DNA of 29,126 bases from contig CAMLEF010000013.1 in NCBI GenBank assembly GCA_946478675.1, forward strand, positions 1-29,126, in the 5' to 3' direction. A program made the position numbers and the translations under genes. The notes beneath the pieces are model-generated. The model searched no databases, was not told the origin of the DNA, and saw only the letters and a program-made list of their open reading frames with translations. This DNA is from an uncultured Flavobacteriales bacterium. Its GTDB lineage: Bacteria > Bacteroidota > Bacteroidia > Palsa-965. Positions within the stretch are counted from its first letter, which is position 1, and every line of letters begins with the position of its first letter. Below, piece by piece: positions 21,134 to 27,939 of the stretch.

Positions 21134-21951
21134 TGCGCACCAACTACCAGCTGCTCTTCAGCGTCGAAACGTCACACACGTATTTCGAAAACAGCGTGTG
21201 CGATTGCCTCTCGTTCGTTCCCGATTATTACACGGAGCAACTGCTGAAGCGTTACGGTTTCATGCTGAATCATTCGAAGAATGGTTTCCGCATGTACGTG
21301 AGCGCACCTGCTGCAGTCGCTGATTTCCTGCAATACATTTCCCTGGTCAGCGGACAAGAAGCTTTCTCTTTCGAGCTCGTCACGAAAGATCCGGGCTTCT
21401 TCATTTACACCGATCTGCCGTACAACGAGCTTGTGCAGCTTTCGTTCGACAGCAACAACGTGAGCGCAACGGAAAGCACGTTGACGTTTAACACGGGCTT
21501 CGCTGCAGGACAACAGAATTCCATCGTCGGAACGATGACGGTTGCTTTCGAAGATATCCTGCGCTACACGACTACTGCTGCGCCGGTATTCCGCATTGCG
21601 CTGAACGCACGTTCGACGCAGTGGCAGTATTACATCGTGAACACGACGAAGATGCCGATCAGCAATCCCGGCATCACCGGGAAAAATCCCGCATCGTTCA
21701 GCGGTCCGCAAACCGTGACGATCGAAAGCGGGCAGGAAGCGATGCTGTTCGTTTCGGAAGAGCTGCTGCCGCTGAGTGAAAAACCTTTTTATCAATTCGA
21801 TTTCGTCAGTTATCCGTCGAACGGCGTTTCGAAAAAGCCGGCGCCGAAAATGCTGTTCCGCGGATTGCCGAATGCGGGCGCCGAATATTACGCGACCACG
21901 ACGGTGAACGGCGCGGTGCAGGTTTGCTCGCCGATGTATGTATACGTTTAA
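21130..21951 (+). CDS. Unassigned eCIS-locus protein
   Basis: The product has 273 residues; the ATG at 21130 overlaps the preceding stop, with a second ATG at 21133. There is no signal peptide or membrane helix. The N-terminal half starts YQLLFSVETSHTYFENSVCDCLSFVPDYYTEQLLKRYGFMLNHSKNGFRMYVS and looks like a small alpha/beta domain. The second half is beta-rich: VFRIALNARSTQWQYYIVN, TVTIESGQEAMLFVSEELLPLSE, and a YYATTTVNGAVQVCSPMYVYV ending. From memory, proteins starting in this way recur near DUF4255 and sheath genes in Bacteroidota, but no Afp/PVC counterpart is known to me. The tight coupling to the cap gene suggests a structural or assembly role. A beta-sandwich C-terminus would suit a shaft, cap-adaptor or surface component (inference). 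Confidence 0.75.
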   Translation: MMRTNYQLLFSVETSHTYFENSVCDCLSFVPDYYTEQLLKRYGFMLNHSKNGFRMYVSAPAAVADFLQYISLVSGQEAFSFELVTKDPGFFIYTDLPYNELVQLSFDSNNVSATESTLTFNTGFAAGQQNSIVGTMTVAFEDILRYTTTAAPVFRIALNARSTQWQYYIVNTTKMPISNPGITGKNPASFSGPQTVTIESGQEAMLFVSEELLPLSEKPFYQFDFVSYPSNGVSKKPAPKMLFRGLPNAGAEYYATTTVNGAVQVCSPMYVYV

Positions 21952-21996
21952 ACTCATTCATTCCTCACACAATAAACAACCACAACCACAACGCTA

Positions 21997-23574
21997 ATGA
22001 ATACAGCCACTATCAAAACACCAGGCGTATACATCAACGAAGTGAACGGATTCCCGAACTCGGTCGTGCCTGTCGCTACCGCCGTTCCTGCGTTCATCGG
22101 GTATACACCGCAAGCCTCTTACCAGGGGAAATCGTACCTGAACACCCCGGTACAGATCAACTCGTTCGCCGACTTCCAGGCGTTCTTCTGCTATCCGAAT
22201 CCTGCGCCGCCCGCAGATCCGACGAAGCAGTACAGCCCGGAATATTACCTCGTGCAGCAAAAAACGCAGCCGACGTCTGGCGATTATCTCAACATCAACG
22301 GCAGCTACTATTCCATCCTGCCGGATCCGTACACGATCTACTATCTCTACAACAGTGTGCAGCTGTTCTACCAGAATGGTGGCGGCACGGCGTACATCGT
22401 GTCGATCGGAACGTACGGCCCGCCTTCGGGAAAACCGATGACGCTCGGCGCTCCGCTGGTGAACCCGAACGTACAGCTCGCCGATCTGCAGCGCGGATTG
22501 CAGCTGCTGCTCAACGAGCCGGAGCCGACGATGTACATCTGCCCGGAAGCGACGCTGCTGAGCCTCGCCGACAACGGCACGCTGATGCAGAGCATGCTGT
22601 TGCAGAGCAGCACGATGGGAACGTCGGTCAGCATCTTCGATATCATCGGAGGTAATGCGCCCGACCCGATCCTCTACACGACCGACATCCAGAATTTCCG
22701 GAACAACACCGGCTCGCAGGGATTGAATTTCGGCACGGCGTATTACCCGTTTGTCGAAACGACGATCATGCAGAACACCGACATCGACTACACGAACCTT
22801 TTCGGTGGTGACGTTTCACAGCTGGCGGCGATCATCAACCCGTCGAGCAATCCTGATCCGACGACGACCGCTGTTCTCGCGAACATCGAGAACACGAGCA
22901 GCGGCCTGACGGTTTCGCAAAACAACAACGCGCTGCTGATCGCGAACCAGACGTACAGCCAGATCGTGCAGCACGTGCTCAACGATGCGAACATGCTTCC
23001 CCCGAGCGGCGGCATGGCCGGTGTGATCACGACTGTCGACAACAACGTCGGTCCGTGGGAAGCACCTGCGAATACTTCGATGGTGGGTGCGGCAGCTTTG
23101 CCGATCAACCTTTCGGATTCACAGCAGGCGAACCTGAACGTGGATGCCGTTTCCGGCAAATCGATCAACGCGATCCGCAGCTTCAACGGGCTCGGCATTC
23201 TCATCTGGGGCGCGCGCACGCTCGACGGCAACAGCCAGGACTGGCGTTACCTCACCGTTCGCCGCACGATGATCTTCCTCGAGCAATCGTGCAAGCTCGC
23301 CGCGCAGGCGTACGTCTTCGCACCGAACGACAAGAACACGTGGGAAGGCGTGAAGTCGATGATCACGAGCTTCCTCACTTCCGTCTGGAAAGAAGGCGGT
23401 CTGCAGGGTGCAACTTCTTCTGACGCATTCTCTGTTGCCTGCGGTCTCGGTTCAACGATGACGTCAGACGACATTCTCAACGGCTTCATGAACGTGACGG
23501 TGAAAGTGGCGGTAACACGTCCTGCCGAATTCATCGTGATCACCTTCCAGCAGCAGCAGGCGGTGTCGAGCTAA
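21997..23574 (+). CDS. Contractile sheath protein (Afp2-4/Pvc2-like)
   Basis: The product has 525 residues. It opens TIKTPGVYINEVNGFPNSVVPVATAVPAFIGYTP, the phage-tail-sheath N-terminus. The C-terminal sheath domain is recognised from ISAIRSFNG-like GKSINAIRSFNGLGILIWGARTL, WRYLTVRRTMIFLEQSCKLAAQAYVFAPND and the last strand NVTVKVAVTRPAEFIVITFQQQQ, which makes the inter-subunit handshake in known sheaths. The middle (about 100-330) is the variable surface domain. Only one sheath gene is present here, where Afp and PVC have three. The 45-base leader is A/C-rich and G-poor, a feature of strongly translated Bacteroidota genes, fitting a protein needed in many copies. It drives injection by contraction. 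Confidence 0.95.
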   Translation: MNTATIKTPGVYINEVNGFPNSVVPVATAVPAFIGYTPQASYQGKSYLNTPVQINSFADFQAFFCYPNPAPPADPTKQYSPEYYLVQQKTQPTSGDYLNINGSYYSILPDPYTIYYLYNSVQLFYQNGGGTAYIVSIGTYGPPSGKPMTLGAPLVNPNVQLADLQRGLQLLLNEPEPTMYICPEATLLSLADNGTLMQSMLLQSSTMGTSVSIFDIIGGNAPDPILYTTDIQNFRNNTGSQGLNFGTAYYPFVETTIMQNTDIDYTNLFGGDVSQLAAIINPSSNPDPTTTAVLANIENTSSGLTVSQNNNALLIANQTYSQIVQHVLNDANMLPPSGGMAGVITTVDNNVGPWEAPANTSMVGAAALPINLSDSQQANLNVDAVSGKSINAIRSFNGLGILIWGARTLDGNSQDWRYLTVRRTMIFLEQSCKLAAQAYVFAPNDKNTWEGVKSMITSFLTSVWKEGGLQGATSSDAFSVACGLGSTMTSDDILNGFMNVTVKVAVTRPAEFIVITFQQQQAVSS

Positions 23575-23631
23575 TCGTTTTTCACTGACAAGAACATTCA
23601 CACATTAACCAAACTCTAAAAACAACATACA

Positions 23632-24099
23632 ATGGCTACAGATGACGGAAGCATCGAAGGCGCAACATGGCCTATGCCTAAGTTCCGCTTTGAAGTGGAC
23701 CTCGGCACGCAGATGACCGGTGTCGCATTCCAGGAAGTATCCGGAATGGACGTCGAGAACCAGATTATCGAATACCGCAAGAGCAACAGCCCGCTTTTCT
23801 CTACGGAAAAAATGCCGGGCATCACCAAGTACGGCAACGTGACGATGAAGCGCGGCGTGTTCGTGAACGACAATACGTTCTGGAACTGGCACCAGCAGAT
23901 CGTGATGAATACGATCCAGCGACGCACGGTGGTGATCAAGCTGCTCGACGAGAACGGCGACGTGACCATGAAGTGGACGCTGAACAACGCCTGGCCGACG
24001 AAGATCACCTCTACCGATCTGAAATCCGATGGTAACGAAGTTGCTGTCGACTCCATCGAGATCGCGCACGAGCAGCTGATCATCTCGAATGGATCCTGA
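23632..24099 (+). CDS. Inner tube protein (Afp1/Pvc1-like, T4 gp19 family)
   Basis: The product has 155 residues, normal for the family. Tube-protein motifs are present: FRFEVDLGTQMTGVAFQEVSGMDVENQIIEYR, the long loop SPLFSTEKMPGITKYGNVTMKRGVF, and FWNWHQQIVMNTIQRRTVVIKLLDENGDVTMKWTLNNAWPTKITSTDLKSDGNEVAVDSIEIAHE. The protein stacks as hexamer rings to form the tube pushed into targets. A 57-base A/C-rich leader separates it from the sheath gene. Its last 11 bases overlap the start of the second tube gene. It is the main tube by order and by the completeness of the Hcp-like fold. Confidence 0.94.
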   Translation: MATDDGSIEGATWPMPKFRFEVDLGTQMTGVAFQEVSGMDVENQIIEYRKSNSPLFSTEKMPGITKYGNVTMKRGVFVNDNTFWNWHQQIVMNTIQRRTVVIKLLDENGDVTMKWTLNNAWPTKITSTDLKSDGNEVAVDSIEIAHEQLIISNGS

Positions 24100-24562
24100 T
24101 AGCAGCACGTACCCGGTCAGCTTTTACTTCGAGCTTTCGTTCCAGGGAGAAGACGCGGCCTTCCAGGAAGTCTCGGGAATTACGAAAGAGCTGAGCGTTG
24201 AAGAAGTTGTGTGCGGTGGGGAGAACCGGTTTAAGTACCGGCTCCCTACCGTTTCCACCAGCCAGAATCTCGTGCTGAAGCGCGCGCTCGTTCCTTCGGG
24301 ATCGCAGCTCGTGTACTGGTGCGCCAACACGATCGACCAGGGGCTCGCGGCCACGATCACGCCGCATGACGTAAGCCTGAGCCTGCTCGATTCGAACGGC
24401 GACGTGTACCAGAAGTGGACTTTTTACAGCGCCTACCCGGTGAAATACTCCGTGTCCGATCTCAAATCACAGGAGAGCGGCATCGTCATCGAGTCGATCG
24501 AGCTGGCGTATACCTATTTCGATATTTCATCGACGACGACGTTCACCAATTTATTCGCCTGA
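24089..24562 (+). CDS. Second tube-family protein (Afp5/Pvc5-like)
   Basis: The product has 157 residues and is a divergent paralogue of the preceding tube gene: SFYFELSFQGEDAAFQEVSGITKELSVEEV, then LKRALVPSGSQLVYWCANTIDQGLAATITPHDVSLSLLDSNGDVYQKWTFYSAYPVKYSVSDLKSQESGIVIESIELAYTYF. The shared closing segment (DSNGDVYQKWTF...AYPVKY) makes the relationship clear. In Afp the equivalent protein forms the ring that joins the tube to the spike hub, with LysM protein Afp7 nearby. The overlap of 11 bases with the main tube gene suggests coupled translation at a lower level. Confidence 0.9.
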   Translation: MDPDSSTYPVSFYFELSFQGEDAAFQEVSGITKELSVEEVVCGGENRFKYRLPTVSTSQNLVLKRALVPSGSQLVYWCANTIDQGLAATITPHDVSLSLLDSNGDVYQKWTFYSAYPVKYSVSDLKSQESGIVIESIELAYTYFDISSTTTFTNLFA

Positions 24563-24565
24563 CGC

Positions 24566-24736
24566 ATGCCGGTAGAAATCCGCGAGATCACGATCCGCAC
24601 AGACATTTCCGCTAACGGGAAAAGCCAGCCGTCGGCTGCACGCGACAAAGAGCTGCAGCTGCTGAAAAAACAATTGCTGGAAGAATGCCGTCGCATGCTG
24701 ACGGTGAACACGAAACGCACGGGCTACAAACGCTGA
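24566..24736 (+). CDS. Small DUF5908-like eCIS protein
   Basis: The product has 56 residues: it begins MPVEIREITIRTDIS and is followed by a helical, charged segment with DKELQLLKKQLLEECRRMLTV and a short basic end. This matches the small DUF5908-type proteins (Afp6 position) found between the second tube and LysM genes of eCIS clusters. It starts 3 bases after the previous stop and ends 12 bases before the LysM gene, so it is fully within the operon. The ATG and TGA are in frame with no alternative. Function is unknown; location suggests an assembly or baseplate-tube adaptor. No signal peptide. Confidence 0.8.
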   Translation: MPVEIREITIRTDISANGKSQPSAARDKELQLLKKQLLEECRRMLTVNTKRTGYKR

Positions 24737-24748
24737 TCCTTTTTTGTC

Positions 24749-25414
24749 ATGGAATTGCTGAAGCTGACCGGTTACACCGATGAAAATTTCTCGACGGCTT
24801 ATTCGGGAGATCCTTACACGGTAATGATCAATCCCGACACGATCAAGTGGCAGGGCAGCGTGGAATACAACGAACAGCAGGCGCCTGACACGAGCTCCAC
24901 CTCGCAGCGTTACAAGCATACGCCGAGTGAAAAGCTCAGCTTCGACATCGTCATCGACTGCACCGGTATCGTGAGCGCATCACGCACGAGCATGGCAACG
25001 GAGCTCGACAACCTGAAGGCTATTGTTTACAAATACAACGGCGACATTCACCGTCCAAATTTCGTGCAGGTGCAGTGGGGACAAGACATCACGTTCAACG
25101 GCGTGCTCACTTCATTCGACACGACGTACACGTTGTTCAAACCCGACGGCAGCCCGCTGCGCGCAAAAATTTCGTTGTCGTTCAGCTCGTACGTTTCTCC
25201 TTCGACCGTTACAAAAGAAGACGCGCCTTCTTCGCCGGACCTCACGCACCAGGTAACCGTTGTGCAGAATGTGAACCTGCCGCAGATGTGCCAGAAGATC
25301 TGGAACGACTACTCGATGTACGTGCAGGTGGCGCAGTATAACGGCCTCAACAAATTCAGAAACCTGAAGACCGGCACGAAGCTGCTCTTCCCACCTCTTG
25401 TTCAACCTACCTGA
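24749..25414 (+). CDS. LysM-type tube/baseplate hub protein (Afp7/Pvc7-like)
   Basis: The product has 221 residues. The N-terminal part (about 20-150) has the tube-initiator signature DPYTVMINPDTIKWQGSVEYNEQQAPDTSS and KLSFDIVIDCTGI, then LDNLKAIVYKYNGDIHRPNFVQVQWG. The C-terminal part (about 165-221) is a LysM-like fold: LTHQVTVVQNVNLPQMCQKIWNDYSMYVQVAQYNGLNKFRNLKTGTKLLFPP. In Afp the equivalent protein binds the spike and starts the tube. It is coupled to the spike gene by a one-base TGATG overlap. Cytoplasmic assembly, then part of the particle core. Confidence 0.93.
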   Translation: MELLKLTGYTDENFSTAYSGDPYTVMINPDTIKWQGSVEYNEQQAPDTSSTSQRYKHTPSEKLSFDIVIDCTGIVSASRTSMATELDNLKAIVYKYNGDIHRPNFVQVQWGQDITFNGVLTSFDTTYTLFKPDGSPLRAKISLSFSSYVSPSTVTKEDAPSSPDLTHQVTVVQNVNLPQMCQKIWNDYSMYVQVAQYNGLNKFRNLKTGTKLLFPPLVQPT

Positions 25415-27201
25415 TGGCGAACACGATCACCAGCGGCGACCTCGCGACATTCGTGGTCAAGGTGAACGGCAGCCCCGTTCCCGACACGATCACCGTTTAC
25501 TCCGTGCATGTGGAGAAGCGCGTGAACCGCATTGCCATGGCGCGCATCGTGGTGCTTGACGGTGAGCCGAACACCGGGGAATTCGCCGCGAGCTCTTCGT
25601 CGACATTCGTGCCCGGCGGAACCGTGAGCGTTGAAGCCGGTTATGATAATACGAACACGGTCATTTTTTCCGGCATCATCACCGGGCAGTCCATTCGCAT
25701 CGACGAGCTCATCGGTTCGGCGCTGGAAGTCGATTGCCGCGATGACGCAGTGAAGATGATCGTCGGAAGAAAAAGCCTCACGTTCGCCAATCAAACCGAC
25801 AGCGACATTATTTCTTCCATCATCGGCACGTATGGACTTTCTGCAACCGTTACGTCGACGTCGACGTCATGGCCGGAGCAAGTGCAGTATTACGCCACCG
25901 ATTGGGATTTCGTGCTCGCGCGCGCCGAAGCGAACGGCATGATCGTGACCACCATCAACGGAACAGTGACCGTCGCGAAACCGGATGCGGATACGACGTC
26001 TGTGCTCACGATCGGTTACGGCACGGGCCTGATGGAATTCAACGCGGACCTTAACGCAATCACGCAGCTCGGCTCGGTAACGGCCAGCACGTGGGATTAC
26101 AAAAATCAACAGGTTGCAACAGGCGCCGTCACGAACAGCTACACGGGGCCGGGCAACCTTTCCAGCACGACGCTCTCGCAGGTGGTGGGCTTGTCGACGT
26201 ACGCTTTGCAAACACCTGCGCCGATGGAAAGCGCCGATCTCACCAACTGGTCGAATGCGCAGCTCGTGAAGAGTGATTATTCGAAGATCACCGGCACGGC
26301 GAAATTTCAGGGCACGAGCCTCGTGGAAATCGCGACGTACATCACGCTGCAGGGACTCGGCGATCGTTTCAACGGCGATCATTTTGTTTCCGGCGTGACG
26401 CACGATCTCTCCGCGGGCAACTGGCTCACGGTGGTGAACGTCGGTATGTCGCCGGAATGGTTTACGGAAGAACCGGACGTGATGTCGCCGCCGACTTCCG
26501 GTTTGCTGCCGGGCGTTCGCGGATTATTTACCGGCACCGTCAAGCAGATGTACCAGGATCCGGATTCGCAGCTGCGCATTCTCGTGAACGTTCCGCTGTT
26601 CGATCCGAACGGGCAGGGACTCTGGGCGCGCCTGTCGAATTTTTATTCCACGAGCGGCGCCGGTGCATTTTTTCTTCCGGAAGTCGGTGATGAAGTGGTG
26701 CTCGGTTTTCTCAATGAAGATCCGCGTTACCCGGTGATTCTCGGCAGCCTGTACAGCACCAACGTGCAACCGTACAACACGCTCAGCCCTGCAGAAAAAA
26801 ATCCGCTCAAGGCGATCGTGTCGAAGTCGGGCATCTACGTGCAGTTCGACGATGAGAACAAAGTGCTCACGATCATGACGCCGTCGCAGAATGAAATTAT
26901 TCTCAGCGACCAGGACAAGCAGATCACGATCCAGGATCAGAATTCGAATAAGATCGTCATGTCCAGCGACGGCATCACGATGCAAAGCAGCAAGAACATC
27001 ACGATCGATGCCGGGCAAAGCCTCACGCTGAAAGGCGCGCAGGGCATCACGGTGCAATCGTCCGGCGGCGACGTGCAGACGAGCGGCATCAACATCAAAG
27101 AAACCGCGCAAAGCCAGTTCTCCGCAGAGGGCAGCCTCACCGCACAGATGCAGGGCGGCACGGAACTGACGCTGAAAGGCGCGATGGTCATGATAAACTA
27201 A
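25414..27201 (+). CDS. VgrG/gp5-gp27-like spike protein (Afp8/Pvc8-like)
   Basis: The product has 595 residues. The N-terminal gp27-like hub (about 10-360) has ITVYSVHVEKRVNRIAMARIVVLDGE, SVEAGYDNTNTVIFSGIITG and LEVDCRDDAVKMIVGRKSL. The gp5-type OB fold (about 368-450) has GLFTGTVKQMYQDPDSQLRILVNVP and GAFFLPEVGDEVVLGFLNEDPRYPVILGSLY. The C-terminal beta-prism (about 475-595) has repeated short strands such as NEIILSDQDKQITIQDQ, NKIVMSSDGITMQSSKNITIDAGQSLTLKG. The spike trimer pierces the target membrane and carries the PAAR tip. No enzyme domain is fused. It overlaps the LysM stop by one base and is followed by PAAR after 11 bases. Confidence 0.95.
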   Translation: MANTITSGDLATFVVKVNGSPVPDTITVYSVHVEKRVNRIAMARIVVLDGEPNTGEFAASSSSTFVPGGTVSVEAGYDNTNTVIFSGIITGQSIRIDELIGSALEVDCRDDAVKMIVGRKSLTFANQTDSDIISSIIGTYGLSATVTSTSTSWPEQVQYYATDWDFVLARAEANGMIVTTINGTVTVAKPDADTTSVLTIGYGTGLMEFNADLNAITQLGSVTASTWDYKNQQVATGAVTNSYTGPGNLSSTTLSQVVGLSTYALQTPAPMESADLTNWSNAQLVKSDYSKITGTAKFQGTSLVEIATYITLQGLGDRFNGDHFVSGVTHDLSAGNWLTVVNVGMSPEWFTEEPDVMSPPTSGLLPGVRGLFTGTVKQMYQDPDSQLRILVNVPLFDPNGQGLWARLSNFYSTSGAGAFFLPEVGDEVVLGFLNEDPRYPVILGSLYSTNVQPYNTLSPAEKNPLKAIVSKSGIYVQFDDENKVLTIMTPSQNEIILSDQDKQITIQDQNSNKIVMSSDGITMQSSKNITIDAGQSLTLKGAQGITVQSSGGDVQTSGINIKETAQSQFSAEGSLTAQMQGGTELTLKGAMVMIN

Positions 27202-27212
27202 AAAAATTTCAC

Positions 27213-27512
27213 ATGCCTCCAGCAGCACGACTCACCGACTTTCACGAATGCCCGATGCAGACGCCGGGCGTTCCTCCTATTCCGCATGTCGGCGGACCCG
27301 TTACCGGCCCCGGCGAACCAACCGTGCTCATCGGCGGAATGCCGGCTGCGCGCGTGGGCGACATGCTCGTGTGCGTCGGTCCGCCCGATTCGATCGTCAA
27401 AGGTTCTTCGTCGGTGATGATCGGCGGAATGCCGGCAGCGCGCATGGGCGATACGACAGCGCACGGCGGACAAATTCTTCTCGGCGCATTTAACGTGATG
27501 ATCGGTGGATAA
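27213..27512 (+). CDS. PAAR-repeat spike tip (Afp9-like)
   Basis: The product has 99 residues of PAAR type: PAARLTDFHECPMQTPGVPPIPHVGGPV, followed by two near-identical internal segments, PTVLIGGMPAARVGDMLVC and SSVMIGGMPAARMGDTTAHGG. The duplication is also clear at DNA level (atcggcggaatgccggc repeated at about 27330 and 27420). PAAR proteins cap the beta-prism spike, usually with a bound metal ion at the tip. There is no extra C-terminal toxin domain. The gene ends within the start of the gp25-like gene (8-base overlap). Confidence 0.95.
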   Translation: MPPAARLTDFHECPMQTPGVPPIPHVGGPVTGPGEPTVLIGGMPAARVGDMLVCVGPPDSIVKGSSSVMIGGMPAARMGDTTAHGGQILLGAFNVMIGG

Positions 27513-27936
27513 CGCTTACACCAAACGCGACAACGCCTTCTTAGGCTCCGGCTGGTCGTTCCCGGTCACATTCACCGTGGGCAACGCGCAGCTGGTGTTG
27601 TCGGCGTATGAAGACAACATCAACGAATCGATCGACGTGATCCTGCAAACAAAAAACGGCGAGCGTCCGTTCGAGCCGGAGTTCGGTTCGGGATTGCAGC
27701 AGTTCTTTTTTCGCTCGATGGATGAAACGCTGCGGGGCGAGATCAAAAACGCAGTGAAGTCGGCGCTGTTGTTCAACGAGCCGCGCATCACGGTGCAGGA
27801 CGTTACCGTGACGTACGCCGACCGGGCGAGCGGGCTGGTGAACATCAACATTACCTACGTCTACAACCAGACGAACACGCGTCACAATTACGTGTATCCG
27901 TTTTACCTGAATGAAGGAACGAACCTGAGCGGGTAA
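27505..27936 (+). CDS. gp25-like baseplate protein (Afp10/Pvc10-like, GPW family)
   Basis: The product has 143 residues with a GTG start overlapping the PAAR stop. It has the gp25/gpW fold: FLGSGWSFPVTFT, ESIDVILQTKNGERPFEPEFGSGLQQFFF, DETLRGEIKNAVKSALLFNEPRITVQDVTV and VNINITYVYNQTNTRHNYVYPFYL. The motif ERPFEPEFGSGL carries the conserved region that nucleates sheath on the baseplate in related systems. It is followed after 3 bases by the large baseplate gene. Its place after PAAR is the standard eCIS order. Confidence 0.93.
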   Translation: MDNAYTKRDNAFLGSGWSFPVTFTVGNAQLVLSAYEDNINESIDVILQTKNGERPFEPEFGSGLQQFFFRSMDETLRGEIKNAVKSALLFNEPRITVQDVTVTYADRASGLVNINITYVYNQTNTRHNYVYPFYLNEGTNLSG

Positions 27937-27939
27937 CGC

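Noticed and set aside
25414..27512. Type VI secretion system because of VgrG-like and PAAR proteins
   Set aside because: There is a gp19-type tube, a phage-like sheath and DUF4255, with no TssJLM membrane complex genes; these spike parts are shared by both classes.
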